Shown: positions 7,896-16,352 of the stretch, piece by piece | Position numbering within the stretch: position 1 is the first letter of the stretch | Layout of the letters: every line of letters starts with the position of its first letter | DNA from: CAZMSD01 sp964568855 | GTDB taxonomy: Bacteria; CAIWAD01 | Reading direction: 5' to 3' | Assembly: GCA_964568855.1 (NCBI GenBank) | Contig: CAZMSD010000029.1 | Location: 1-50,953, forward strand | Length of the DNA: 50,953 nt | Notes under the pieces: generated by a model | Seen by the model: only the letters and a program-made list of their open reading frames with translations | The model's database searches: none | Told to the model about the DNA's origin: nothing | Translations under genes and position numbers: made by a program

Positions 7896-8170
7896 CTTGG
7901 ACAGAGTCCGCAATTTCCGATTTGAACTCTATCCACGAGTACATCAAGCGCGAGAATCCCGAGGCGGCGCAGCGCGTGGCGGCTTCCATCATCGATGCGG
8001 TGGACCTGCTTATTGGCAATCCCGAGATAGGGCGTCCCGGTCGTGTCTCAGGCACGCGCGAACTCCTCATCTCCGAGTACCCGTACATCATTCCCTACCG
8101 AATCCGCGGTGACTGGATAGAATTGTTGCGTGTTCTCCACAGCCGGCGGGATTGGCCCGAAGAATTGTGA
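7886..8170 (+). CDS. RelE/ParE-family toxin
   Basis: 94 residues from the ATG at 7886, inside the end of the antitoxin gene. The family layout is clear: 'VTWTESAISDLNSIHEYIKRENPEAAQRVAASIIDAVDLL' (two N-terminal helices), 'PEIGRPGRVSGTRELLIS' and the C-terminal strand motif 'IELLRVLHSRRDWP', the hallmark of ParE/RelE toxins ('LHxRRxWP'). ParE members poison gyrase and RelE members cleave ribosome-bound mRNA; the sequence leans to ParE but the target cannot be fixed. The module sits between a permease and the ETF cluster, consistent with a mobile cassette. It holds no GTATCAC words. Confidence 0.9.
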   Translation: MQVTWTESAISDLNSIHEYIKRENPEAAQRVAASIIDAVDLLIGNPEIGRPGRVSGTRELLISEYPYIIPYRIRGDWIELLRVLHSRRDWPEEL

Positions 8171-8402
8171 CACGCCAGGATTCCGCTTCCGCCGGGATCT
8201 GGGTCGGTCGTACAGGTAGGATTGTTGGCCCATGGAGACGGCCCCATGCTCGCTCCACAGCATCGACAGCGGGTAGATGCGCCCTCCTCCTTTTGCAGAC
8301 AATTCCACCCTTGTTAACTTTATGATCCATTTTTTCGCACAGGGGGTCCCTCGACCGTGTCGGACTCCCGGCTGAACAGCACGGATTTGGAAGCGATTCC
8401 CG

Positions 8403-9728
8403 ATGAACGATGAGCAGGTAAAGGTCGACGCAATCGTCGTGGGCGGCGGTCCCGCCGGCCTGGCGGCGGCTTACACCATGGCCCGCCGGGAACTGGAAGT
8501 GATCCTGGTTGAGCGCGGCGAATACGCCGGCAGCAAGAACATGGGCGGCCTGCTCTACGGCAACATCCTCGAGCAGATGATCCCCGGCTTCCACGAGCAG
8601 GCGCCGGTGGAGCGCCCCGTGGCCCGCCGCAGCATCTGCTTCCTGGGCGGCGAGGAGCACATGGCGCTGGACTTCGGCGCCGCACGCTGGGGCAATCCGC
8701 CCTACAACCACACCTGGACGGTCCACCGCGCCCAGTTCGACCGCTGGTTCGCCGGCCAGGTTGAGGAAGCCGGCGCCAGCCTGCTGGAAGGCTTGGTGGT
8801 GGACGGCCTGGTCTACGAGGGTGACGGAGCCTCCAGACGTGCTGCCGGTATCCGGATCCGCGGGGACGAGGAATTCTTCTCGGACGTGGTGATTCTGGCG
8901 GACGGAGCCCACTGCCTGCTCAGCCAGGCCGCCCGACGCGAACTCGCCATGGCAGGCGGCAAGGCGGAGCAGGACTTCGCCCTGGGCGTGAAGGAAATGA
9001 TCGGCCTGCCCGCCGGCGTGATCGAGGACCGCTTCGGCCTGGAGGACGGCCAGGGCGCGGCGCTGGATTTCCTCGGCGTACCCTTCGAGGGCATGATCGG
9101 CGGCGGTTTCATCTACACCCAGATGGAAACCGTCTGCATCGGTTTCGTGGCCCGCCTGGAGACCTTCCGCCAGTCCGGACTGCAGCCCAACGAGGTCATC
9201 GACCGTTTCAAGCAGCACCCGGCCGTGCGCAAGTATCTGCGCGGCGGCGAGCTGCTGGAGTATTCCGCGCACATGATCCCGGAGGGCGGCTCGCGGGCCG
9301 TGCCCCAGCTCGCGGCCAACGGGCTGATGATCGCCGGGGACGCCGCCGGACTGGTGAACGCCTCGCTCTACAAGGAAGGCACCAACCACGCCATGGATTC
9401 GGGCCGCCGTGCGGGCGAGGTCGCCGCGGAGGCCCGGGCCAAGGGAAGTTTCGATCGTGATACCCTCGCCGCCTACGAGCGACAAATGCAGGAAGGAACC
9501 GCGCTGGCGGACCTCAGGAAATACGAGCAGCTTCCCGAGATCCTGGGCGGCAGCCCCGAGCTGCTTTCGCTCTATCCCGCCCGCCTTAACCGGCTGCTGG
9601 TGGACTACTTCACGATGACCGGCGAGCCGAAGGCGGTGATCCAGAAGCGCGCCCTGAAGGAGTTCATGCGGGGCATCCCCAAGCTGCGCTTCGTGAGACA
9701 ACTGCTCAAGGCCCGGCGCCTGATGTAA
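8403..9728 (+). CDS. fixC: ETF-quinone oxidoreductase-like flavoprotein (FixC)
   Basis: 441 residues. The N-terminal FAD-binding motif is 'DAIVVGGGPAGLAAAYTMARR', followed by the ETF-QO landmark 'YAGSKNMGGLLYG' and a second FAD contact 'GLMIAGDAAGLVNASLYKEGTNHAMDSGR'. FixC lacks the ferredoxin domain of full-length ETF-QO; here that part is a separate gene, fixX, 42 bp downstream, as in fixABCX operons. Together they pass electrons from the electron transfer flavoprotein to (mena)quinone, membrane-associated. The EtfB and EtfA genes follow after an inserted Fic gene. Whether the complex bifurcates electrons from NADH to quinone and ferredoxin, as in known FixABCX/EtfABCX, cannot be told by eye. 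A 232-bp gap separates it from the toxin gene upstream. Confidence 0.92.
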   Translation: MNDEQVKVDAIVVGGGPAGLAAAYTMARRELEVILVERGEYAGSKNMGGLLYGNILEQMIPGFHEQAPVERPVARRSICFLGGEEHMALDFGAARWGNPPYNHTWTVHRAQFDRWFAGQVEEAGASLLEGLVVDGLVYEGDGASRRAAGIRIRGDEEFFSDVVILADGAHCLLSQAARRELAMAGGKAEQDFALGVKEMIGLPAGVIEDRFGLEDGQGAALDFLGVPFEGMIGGGFIYTQMETVCIGFVARLETFRQSGLQPNEVIDRFKQHPAVRKYLRGGELLEYSAHMIPEGGSRAVPQLAANGLMIAGDAAGLVNASLYKEGTNHAMDSGRRAGEVAAEARAKGSFDRDTLAAYERQMQEGTALADLRKYEQLPEILGGSPELLSLYPARLNRLLVDYFTMTGEPKAVIQKRALKEFMRGIPKLRFVRQLLKARRLM

Positions 9729-9770
9729 GACGCAGAAACGTGTCGCCGCGGGGACCGAAAGGAAAACCGG

Positions 9771-10073
9771 ATGGCCGAGGACCTGTTCAAGCTGACGCTG
9801 GAAGACAAGCTTTACCGCACGAAGTACGAGCCCGACTCGGACCACCCGCACATCAGCGTGAATGACGAGCTCTGCGCCGCCTGCGCTGACAAGCCCTGCG
9901 TTTCCTGCTGCCCGGCTGAAGTGTACAAGACGAATCCCAACGACGAGCGCCTGGTGACGGTGTCTCACGACAACTGCCTGGAGTGCGGCACCTGCGTCCA
10001 GGTCTGCGAGCCCGAATCTGTGGACTGGCGCTTCCCGGACGGCGCCATGGGCGTGAAGTACAGGTACGGATAG
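9771..10073 (+). CDS. fixX: FixX ferredoxin-like protein
   Basis: 100 residues with a GAAAGGAAA ribosome site upstream of the ATG. Cysteines occur in two groups: 'CAACADKPCVSCCPAEVY' and 'CLECGTCVQVC'. The latter is a canonical CxxCxxCxxxC [4Fe-4S] motif; the former is the degenerate partner typical of FixX and of the ETF-QO C-terminal domain. The ending 'DWRFPDGAMGVKYRYG' is also typical ('P.GG.GV.YRYG'). It forms the iron-sulfur subunit working with FixC in electron transfer to quinone. It is the last intact cluster gene before the inserted Fic gene at 10224. Confidence 0.93.
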   Translation: MAEDLFKLTLEDKLYRTKYEPDSDHPHISVNDELCAACADKPCVSCCPAEVYKTNPNDERLVTVSHDNCLECGTCVQVCEPESVDWRFPDGAMGVKYRYG

Positions 10074-10149
10074 CACGCGCTGTACGAATATCGAGATGTG
10101 TAGCGCGTACTTGCGGGAAATCCGCCCTTATGCAATTGTCATGTATCGT

Positions 10150-10179
10150 ACTTGCAGAATGTGGCCGATATTCGCAAGT
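10150..10179 (+). promoter_or_regulatory. Imperfect hairpin in the fixX-Fic spacer
   Basis: ACTTGC...GAAT pairs with ATTC...GCAAGT around a 9-base loop, with one bulged A. No U-run follows, so it is not a classic terminator. The 150-bp spacer also repeats the string GTACTTGC twice. It could be an operator for the Fic gene or a remnant of the insertion junction; evidence is weak. Confidence 0.25.
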
Positions 10180-10223
10180 TCGTAGTGGAACTTCCGATCT
10201 GACGCATTATCCTGCGAGGAGAC

Positions 10224-11315
10224 ATGCCTGATCCCGGCTCGCCGTACTACGAGCTGCCCAAGCTTCCGCCAAAGCAATCATTCAGCTCGATCGAACTGCT
10301 GACGAATCTGGTTGGCGCATCTGAGGCGCTTGCGAAGCTATCCGCCACCGCCGAGCACCTGCCAAACCAAGCTGCACTGTTTCACAGTGTAATTCTGCTG
10401 GAGGCGAAAGCATCCTCTGAGATTGAGCAGGTGATCACAACGGACAGCAAGCTGTTCAGTACGCATTCGTTTGGTGATGTTGCAGATCCAATGACAAAGG
10501 AGGTCCATCGGTACAGGGAAGCCATGCACCGAGGTTGGACAAACATACGCCCCTTATGCACAACGGTGATGGAGGAAATCTGTTCCATCATAAGAAACAA
10601 GCCCATGCAGGTCAGAAGAGTGCCCGGCACAGCTCTGAAGCGACCTTCCACTGGAGAAATCATCTACACGCCTCCCGATGGTGAAGATCTTCTTCGCGAT
10701 CTGCTTGACAATCTGTTTAGCTGGATGAATGAAGACGGTAGCGTTCACGCGATCATTAAAGCTGCAATTGCACATTACCAGTTTGAGTCAATCCATCCGT
10801 TCACAGATGGAAATGGCCGCGCCGGGCGAATCATGGTCGTGCTGTACCTGGTTGAGCAGAAGAAGTTGACAGCGCCGGTGCTTTTCCTGTCAGGCGAGAT
10901 ATTGCGGCAGAAAGAACGCTACTACGAACTCCTCCAGAGCACCAGGGAATCCGGAGACTTTCTTCCATATCTGAACTGGTTCGTTCAGATCGTAGGGGCT
11001 GCGGCACAACAGTCAACAATTCGTGCGGATAATGTGCGCGCTGCGATGTTCGATGTGAAAAGGGAAATCCGAGCTCTAGACGCGTCCATGTACTCTCAGG
11101 ACTTGGTGAACGCGTTATTTCATGGACCAATCATATTCGCCAAGCAGCTTGTTGAGAGGGATGTCGCCGGCAGCTTATCAACGGCGCATGCCTACTTGAA
11201 GAAACTGGAATCAGCCAAGATTATATACAGATCGAACAGGAGGTTTAGTCGAAAGGTCGGCTATATCAATGTTCGACTACTCGAAGCTCTCCGCGGCGAG
11301 GTAGATCTCTCATGA
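10224..11315 (+). CDS. Fic-family protein AMP transferase (class II, SoFic-like)
   Basis: 363 residues with a GAGGAG ribosome site. The catalytic Fic motif is intact: HPFTDGNGRAGR starting at His191. An N-terminal Fic_N-type region carries the inhibitory helix motif 'SSEIEQ' (Ser64 to Glu68), fitting the class II (S/T)xxxE pattern, although the usual following Gly/Asn is Gln. The last 80 residues look like a winged-helix domain ('VAGSLSTAHAYLKKLESAKIIYRS'). Fic enzymes transfer AMP from ATP to hydroxyl side chains of target proteins; the self-inhibitory Glu implies regulated activity. Codon use is visibly more AT-rich than in the flanking Fix genes, and there are no GTATCAC words. It splits fixCX from etfBA, so it was probably inserted by horizontal transfer. 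Confidence 0.92.
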   Translation: MPDPGSPYYELPKLPPKQSFSSIELLTNLVGASEALAKLSATAEHLPNQAALFHSVILLEAKASSEIEQVITTDSKLFSTHSFGDVADPMTKEVHRYREAMHRGWTNIRPLCTTVMEEICSIIRNKPMQVRRVPGTALKRPSTGEIIYTPPDGEDLLRDLLDNLFSWMNEDGSVHAIIKAAIAHYQFESIHPFTDGNGRAGRIMVVLYLVEQKKLTAPVLFLSGEILRQKERYYELLQSTRESGDFLPYLNWFVQIVGAAAQQSTIRADNVRAAMFDVKREIRALDASMYSQDLVNALFHGPIIFAKQLVERDVAGSLSTAHAYLKKLESAKIIYRSNRRFSRKVGYINVRLLEALRGEVDLS

Positions 11316-11485
11316 GTAAGCTAATTGCCAATTTGTATTCTGACTGCCGCCGGCGGCTGATACGCATACCGATCGCGTCGAGGCTGCGCCCTGTCGCCCG
11401 GGCACGGGCACGGTGCATGCTACCGCTTTCCGGAAATCAAGCGCGCAGAAGGCCGCCGAACAGACGCAATCAACAGGAGTGAGAT

Positions 11486-12280
11486 ATGCCCTTTCACTGT
11501 GTAGTGGTGGCCCGCGAGGTCTGGGACACCCGTGACCTGCTGGCCGGCGTGGTGGGCGAAGGCGGGCTGAACGAATCCGCGCTGAGCCGCCGCTTCGAGC
11601 CGGAGGACCTCAACAGCCTGGAGCAGGCGCTGCAGCTAAAGGACGCGCACGGCGGCAAGGTGACCGTGCTCTCCGTGGGCCCGCCGCGCGAGGTTGATGT
11701 ATTACGCGAGTGCCTCTACCGCGGCGTGGACGAGGTGATCCGGATTCTTCCGCCAGAGGGACTCGCGCCGGACACCGCCGCCCAGGCGGAACTGCTGGCC
11801 GCCGCGCTGCGCAGGATCGGCGAGTACGACCTGGTGCTCGCCGGCGTCAGCCAGCCCGAGGGCGAGAACTCGCTGCTGGGCGCCCACCTGGCCTCGCTGC
11901 TGGAGCTGGACCAGGTGACCTACGTGGACGCCATCGAGGAGATCGGCGATCCGGCCGCCGGCGCGCTCTGCAAGCGCGAAGTGGAAATGGGCAGCGAGTA
12001 CGTCCGCGTGCCTCTGCCGGCGGTGCTGGTGATGGGCGTCTACCTGCTCAAGGACGACCCCCGCACCCCGCGCAGCGCCAAGGCCATGCTCAAGCTCAAG
12101 ATGAAGAAGGCGCCCATCGCGGAATGGAGCTGCGAGGAGCTGGGAATCGGCGACCCGGCCGATTTGCGCCGGATCGAGGTGTCCGGCTACGCGCCCGTGG
12201 CACAGAAAGAAGTCGACACGGTGGACGTGGACCCCGAGGACGAGGACGCCCTGCGGAACATGCTCCGGGATATCCAGTGA
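11486..12280 (+). CDS. etfB: Electron transfer flavoprotein beta subunit (FixA/EtfB)
   Basis: 264 residues with an AGGAGTGAG ribosome site. The order matches ETF-beta: 'KDAHGGKVTVLSVGPP' nucleotide-binding region, 'CLYRGVDEVIRI', 'YDLVLAGVSQPEGENSLLGAHLASLLELDQVTYVDAIE', and the recognition-loop region near 'LKMKKAPI'. It pairs with EtfA (10 bp downstream) to form the cytoplasmic ETF heterodimer, which receives electrons from acyl-CoA dehydrogenases and passes them to FixC/FixX. The usual GQVGP loop is replaced by 'EGENSLLGA', so the nucleotide bound (AMP in ordinary ETFs, a second FAD in bifurcating ones) is uncertain. Confidence 0.92.
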   Translation: MPFHCVVVAREVWDTRDLLAGVVGEGGLNESALSRRFEPEDLNSLEQALQLKDAHGGKVTVLSVGPPREVDVLRECLYRGVDEVIRILPPEGLAPDTAAQAELLAAALRRIGEYDLVLAGVSQPEGENSLLGAHLASLLELDQVTYVDAIEEIGDPAAGALCKREVEMGSEYVRVPLPAVLVMGVYLLKDDPRTPRSAKAMLKLKMKKAPIAEWSCEELGIGDPADLRRIEVSGYAPVAQKEVDTVDVDPEDEDALRNMLRDIQ

Positions 12281-12289
12281 GGTTGCCCA

Positions 12290-13258
12290 ATGCCTGAAAT
12301 CCTGATCTACATCGAACACGACGGCGACGGGATCACCGACCTGTCCCTGCAGTGCCTGGCGCGCGGAAGGTCGCTGGCGGAAGAGAAGGGCTGGAAGACC
12401 GGCTGCGCCCTGCTGGGCGCGGAAACCGGGGAGCTGGCCCGCGAGCTTTTCGACCGCGGGGCCGATTCCGTCCACGCGGCCGAGGACGTTCGCCTCGATC
12501 CTTACCTGCCCCAGCCTCAGAGTGCCGTGCTGGGCGGCCTGGTCAGGGACCTGGCGCCGCGGATCTTCCTCTTTCCCTCGTCCACCGTGGGCAACGACCT
12601 GGCGCCGCGCCTGGCCGCCCGCTGCGGTTGTCCCGCCGTGCTCGACTGCGTGGGCTTCACCTTCGAGGGTGATGCGCCGGTCCTGCGCCGCCTGGAGTTC
12701 GACGCCAAGGCGCTGACCTCGTACTCGCCGCTGGGCGGCGGAACCGTGATCGCCAGCATGCGGGACGGCATAGCCGAGGCGGCGCCCGCGGGCGGCGGGG
12801 GCGCCGGCCAGGCGGAGCGCGTCGTCGTGGAGCTGGCCGAAAACGACCTGCGCAGCGCCGTGGAGCGCCGCGAGGTGGTGCGCAAGACCGTCAACCTGAA
12901 GGACGCCCGCGTGATCGTGGGCGGCGGCGCCGGCGTGGGCACGGCGGACAATTTCAAGCTGCTGGAGGACCTGGCCGCGGGCCTGGGCGGCGAGATCGGC
13001 GCCACCCGCGCCACCGTGGACGCCGGCTGGGTCTCGGCGGAACGCCAGATCGGCCAGACCGGCGTCACCGTGCGGCCCGATCTCTACATTGCCTGCGGGA
13101 TCAGCGGCGCGGTGCAGCACTGCGTGGGCATCCGCGACGCCAAGACCATCGTGGCCGTCAACACCGATCCCTCGGCGCCCATCTTCCGCATGGCCCATTA
13201 CCGCATCGTGGGCGACCTGACGGAGGTGGTGCCCCGGCTGATCGGACTGCTTGGCTGA
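12290..13258 (+). CDS. etfA: Electron transfer flavoprotein alpha subunit (FixB/EtfA)
   Basis: 322 residues. The C-terminal FAD domain is textbook: 'VVGGGAGVGTADNFKLLEDLAAGLG', 'DAGWVSAERQIGQTG', 'PDLYIACGISGAVQHCVGIRDAKTIVAVNTDPSAPIF' and 'YRIVGDLTEVVPRL'. The N-terminal domain contains the typical 'GNDLAPRLAARCGCPAVLDC'. It binds the electron-carrying FAD of the ETF heterodimer. The gene lies 10 bp after etfB and 94 bp before an acyl-CoA dehydrogenase, the likely electron donor. No [4Fe-4S] cysteine insertion is seen, so the protein is of plain ETF/FixB size. Confidence 0.95.
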   Translation: MPEILIYIEHDGDGITDLSLQCLARGRSLAEEKGWKTGCALLGAETGELARELFDRGADSVHAAEDVRLDPYLPQPQSAVLGGLVRDLAPRIFLFPSSTVGNDLAPRLAARCGCPAVLDCVGFTFEGDAPVLRRLEFDAKALTSYSPLGGGTVIASMRDGIAEAAPAGGGGAGQAERVVVELAENDLRSAVERREVVRKTVNLKDARVIVGGGAGVGTADNFKLLEDLAAGLGGEIGATRATVDAGWVSAERQIGQTGVTVRPDLYIACGISGAVQHCVGIRDAKTIVAVNTDPSAPIFRMAHYRIVGDLTEVVPRLIGLLG

Positions 13259-13352
13259 CCTTGCGCGCGCCGGAGTAAAGGCGCCTGCTGCGGATCAGAC
13301 CTGCTTCCATCGCGTGATACGACTAATCAACTTTCGCTACTGAGGCTCCCCC

Positions 13353-15047
13353 ATGGACGAGAACTTCTACCTGGACAATCCCGACCTGCGCTTCCACATG
13401 GAAAGCATGGTCGACTGGCAGAGCATCCTCGAGATGCGCGAGAATTTCGGCGCCGAGGACTGCCCCTTCGAGAACGCCGACGAGGCCCGCGAGGCCAACA
13501 TCGACATGCTCGGTGATCCACTGGGGGCGCTGGCCGCACAGCGCATCGCCCCCCGCGCCGAGGAGGTCGACCGGGAGGGCTGCAAGCTGGTAGAGGGCGA
13601 GGTGCGCTTTCCGGAGGGCCTCAGGCGGAATCTCGAGGACCTGAACGACGCCCAGCTCAGCGGTATCACACTGGGCACGACCTACGGAGGCCTGGGCTTT
13701 TCAAAGACCTTCTACACCGCCGCCACCGAGATCATCTCGCGCGCCGACGCCTCGCTGATGAACTTCTTCGGCCTGCAGGGCATCGGCGAGACGATCGAGC
13801 ACTTCGCGCCCGACGACCTCAAGGACCAGTACCTGCCGCGCATGTCCACCGGCGAGCTGACGGGAGCCATGGTGCTCACCGAGGCCGACGCGGGCAGCGA
13901 CCTGGCGGCCGTGCGCACGCGGGCCGAACTGCCGGCCGGCGAGGACCCCGAAACCGGCTGGTGGCGGCTGAAAGGCACCAAGCGTTTTATTACGAACGGC
14001 TGCGGCGAAGTGCTGCTGGTGCTGGCGCGCAGCGAGGATCCGCAGAAATACGGCGGCGGCCGGGGGCTCTCCTTCTTCCTGGTGGAGAAGAGCGAACGGG
14101 TTCACGTGAGGCGCATAGAGGAGAAGCTGGGCATCCACGGCTCGCCCACCTGCGAGATCTACTTCGACGACGCCCCGGCGCGGCTGATCGGGCGGCGCGG
14201 GCGCGGCCTGACCAAGTACACGGCCTGGTTGATGGCGGAAGCCCGGCTGGGCGTGGCGGCCCAGTCCCAGGGCATCAGCGAGGCCGCCCTGCGCGAAGGC
14301 CTGCGCTACGCCGAGGAGCGCGAACAGTTCGGGAAACCGATCAAGGAGCTGCCCGCCGTGGCCTCCATGCTGGCGGACATGCGCACGTGGACCGAAGCCT
14401 CCCGTACGCTGCTTTACGCCACCAGCTGCTACGTGGACCTGCACGAGGGCGCCGAGAAGAAGGAGTTGAAGCAGGATATCCGCAGGTACGGCCGCATCGC
14501 GGATATTCTCACGCCGATGGTCAAGTATTACGCCGCCGAACTCTGCAACCGAGTCGCCGAGACATCGCTGCAGATCCACGGGGGCAACGGCTACATGAAG
14601 GACTACCCCGTGGAGCGCCTGGTGCGCGACGCGCGGATCACCAACATCTACGAGGGCACTTCGCAGATCCAGGTGGACTGGGCCATCCTGCGCATCCTGC
14701 GGGGAGACATGGCGATCCTGCTGGATCCGCTGGAGGAAGGCTCCTTCGCGGACAAGGAGCTCTCAGACCTGGCCGACAAGCTGCGTGATACGCGCCGGCT
14801 GCTGAGCGAGTGCACGGACTTCGTCAAGGAGCGCGGGATCGAGTACCGCGACCTGATGGCCCGTCGCGTGGTTGACATGGCCGTGGACCTCTACGTGGGC
14901 TGGCTGCTGCTGGGTCAGGCCGCGAAGTGGGACTACAAGCGGAAAGTGGCCCGGCGCTTTCTGGAGGACGCCCTGCCGCGCATGCGCATGCATCACGAGA
15001 TCGCGCTCAGCGGGCGGCCGCTGGAGCTGGATGTGCTGGAGCCGTGA
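13353..15047 (+). CDS. Acyl-CoA dehydrogenase (long form with C-terminal extension)
   Basis: 564 residues, compared with about 380 for ordinary short-chain enzymes. It starts at an ATG with a GAGG site. Landmarks are 'GAMVLTEADAGSDLAAVRTRAE' (FAD/substrate loop), 'LKGTKRFITNG', 'REQFGKPIKELPAV', 'QIHGGNGYMKDYPVERLVRDARITNIYEGTSQIQ'; the Glu of IYEGT (about residue 434) is the catalytic base position in short/medium-chain enzymes. About 120 extra residues at the C-terminus form a helical region reminiscent of very-long-chain/ACAD9-type enzymes. It also has about 55 residues before the canonical domain. It oxidises an acyl-CoA and reduces the adjacent ETF. Chain-length specificity cannot be inferred. 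Confidence 0.93.
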   Translation: MDENFYLDNPDLRFHMESMVDWQSILEMRENFGAEDCPFENADEAREANIDMLGDPLGALAAQRIAPRAEEVDREGCKLVEGEVRFPEGLRRNLEDLNDAQLSGITLGTTYGGLGFSKTFYTAATEIISRADASLMNFFGLQGIGETIEHFAPDDLKDQYLPRMSTGELTGAMVLTEADAGSDLAAVRTRAELPAGEDPETGWWRLKGTKRFITNGCGEVLLVLARSEDPQKYGGGRGLSFFLVEKSERVHVRRIEEKLGIHGSPTCEIYFDDAPARLIGRRGRGLTKYTAWLMAEARLGVAAQSQGISEAALREGLRYAEEREQFGKPIKELPAVASMLADMRTWTEASRTLLYATSCYVDLHEGAEKKELKQDIRRYGRIADILTPMVKYYAAELCNRVAETSLQIHGGNGYMKDYPVERLVRDARITNIYEGTSQIQVDWAILRILRGDMAILLDPLEEGSFADKELSDLADKLRDTRRLLSECTDFVKERGIEYRDLMARRVVDMAVDLYVGWLLLGQAAKWDYKRKVARRFLEDALPRMRMHHEIALSGRPLELDVLEP

Positions 15048-15077
15048 GAGGCGCTGCTAACTAAGAGGCAATACCCT

Positions 15078-16325
15078 GTGAGCAATTCAGTAACCAGAAT
15101 CGTGCTATTGGCGGGGATTCTGTGTTTTCTTTCCGCTGTTGCGTTGGCAAGGCATACCGTTGCTGTCCTAAACTTCACCGCAAACACGGGTAACGAAGTA
15201 ACGGACGCTATGCTTTCGACGGGCACGGCAAGTACTCTCATGACAGATCTTGCTGAAGTAGAAGAGCTCCAGCTTGTCGAACGGGCTAGGTTACTTGATA
15301 TAAACAAGGAAATTGCATACAGTATGCAGGGTCTTGTTGATGAGGAATTCATTGTATCTGCTGGAAGGCAACTGGGGTGCCAGTACATGTTGGTCGGAGA
15401 CTGGCAAAGAATCGGCTCTATGCTTCGTGTTAACGCCCGTCTATTTGAAACAGAAACAACGAAAATCGTCGCCTCACATAAAGGCACAGGAGAGGAAGAG
15501 AACATATTCGAGCTTCAGGACGAAATAATCTTTTCCTTATTGGACGATCTGAATATTCCTATTAGCAATGCTGAACATCGGTTAATAAACACCAAAGAAA
15601 CATCTTCGATCAACGCATATAAGGAATACAGCTTTGGTCGCGAACTGGTTGATAAAGGAAGATTGGAAGAAGCAAAACCACATGTCAAGCGAGCCGTTGA
15701 AATTGATCCATCCTATATCAAGGCCAGAGAGCTTAGTGATTACTTGAACATCCCAATTCTAGAGAGCTTCGAGAGAAGAACCGGCAAGAGCGTTGAGGAG
15801 CTGAAGAAGGATGACGCCAAAGGTGCGCTCGTGTTTGCATTAGGCGGAATTGCATTGTATGGTGGTTTGTATCTGCTCATGCCTGAATTTGTACCGATTG
15901 AAGGATTGGTTGGATTAGTATTGGGAACCGCCGTACTCGCTTACATCAGAAGTAAGCTTGAGTGGAAAGAACGAGAAAAGAGCGATGAATTGATCCCCAT
16001 GGCTGGCAATATCAGCCTATATGATTTGGCGAACAAACACTTCAAGCGACAGCTAAAATCCTTAAAGAACAATTCGTATTCTGCGTTGGATGATCGTAGT
16101 TTCCGAGTACTATCCAAGAAGCCTAACGAAATCGATCCAAACGTGTTTGTATACAAAGTTGCGTATGATATTCGCCCATACGTCATGGAATCAGATCCTA
16201 GAGGAGGTATGAAACCAAGATATATGGATAGTTCTCGGCAGGTGAGATGCTACAGGCAATTCTTGAAGAATAGCAAGTGGGTGATCGTGGAAACTGGCTG
16301 CAAGAATCTGACGACTGGACGTTAA
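15078..16325 (+). CDS. CsgG/FlgO-like periplasmic protein with TPR and membrane segment, AT-rich
   Basis: 415 residues starting at GTG, with an AGAGG site. After a signal peptide ending near ALA, residues 25-165 show the CsgG-type pattern: 'VAVLNFTANTGNEV...ELQLVERARLLDINKEI..AGRQLGCQYMLVGDWQRIGSMLRVNARLFETET'. A TPR-like pair follows ('AYKEYSFGRELVDKGRLEEAKPHVKRAVEIDPSYIKA'). A hydrophobic hairpin lies around residues 255-295, and the C-terminal 120 residues are unrecognised. The base composition is clearly lower in GC than the neighbouring Fix genes, and GTATCAC words are absent; both point to recent acquisition. It converges on the minus-strand propeller gene with a 27-bp gap. Function unknown. 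Confidence 0.78.
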   Translation: MSNSVTRIVLLAGILCFLSAVALARHTVAVLNFTANTGNEVTDAMLSTGTASTLMTDLAEVEELQLVERARLLDINKEIAYSMQGLVDEEFIVSAGRQLGCQYMLVGDWQRIGSMLRVNARLFETETTKIVASHKGTGEEENIFELQDEIIFSLLDDLNIPISNAEHRLINTKETSSINAYKEYSFGRELVDKGRLEEAKPHVKRAVEIDPSYIKARELSDYLNIPILESFERRTGKSVEELKKDDAKGALVFALGGIALYGGLYLLMPEFVPIEGLVGLVLGTAVLAYIRSKLEWKEREKSDELIPMAGNISLYDLANKHFKRQLKSLKNNSYSALDDRSFRVLSKKPNEIDPNVFVYKVAYDIRPYVMESDPRGGMKPRYMDSSRQVRCYRQFLKNSKWVIVETGCKNLTTGR

Positions 16326-16352
16326 CATTAGGATCGACCAGCCCAGCGCTAT

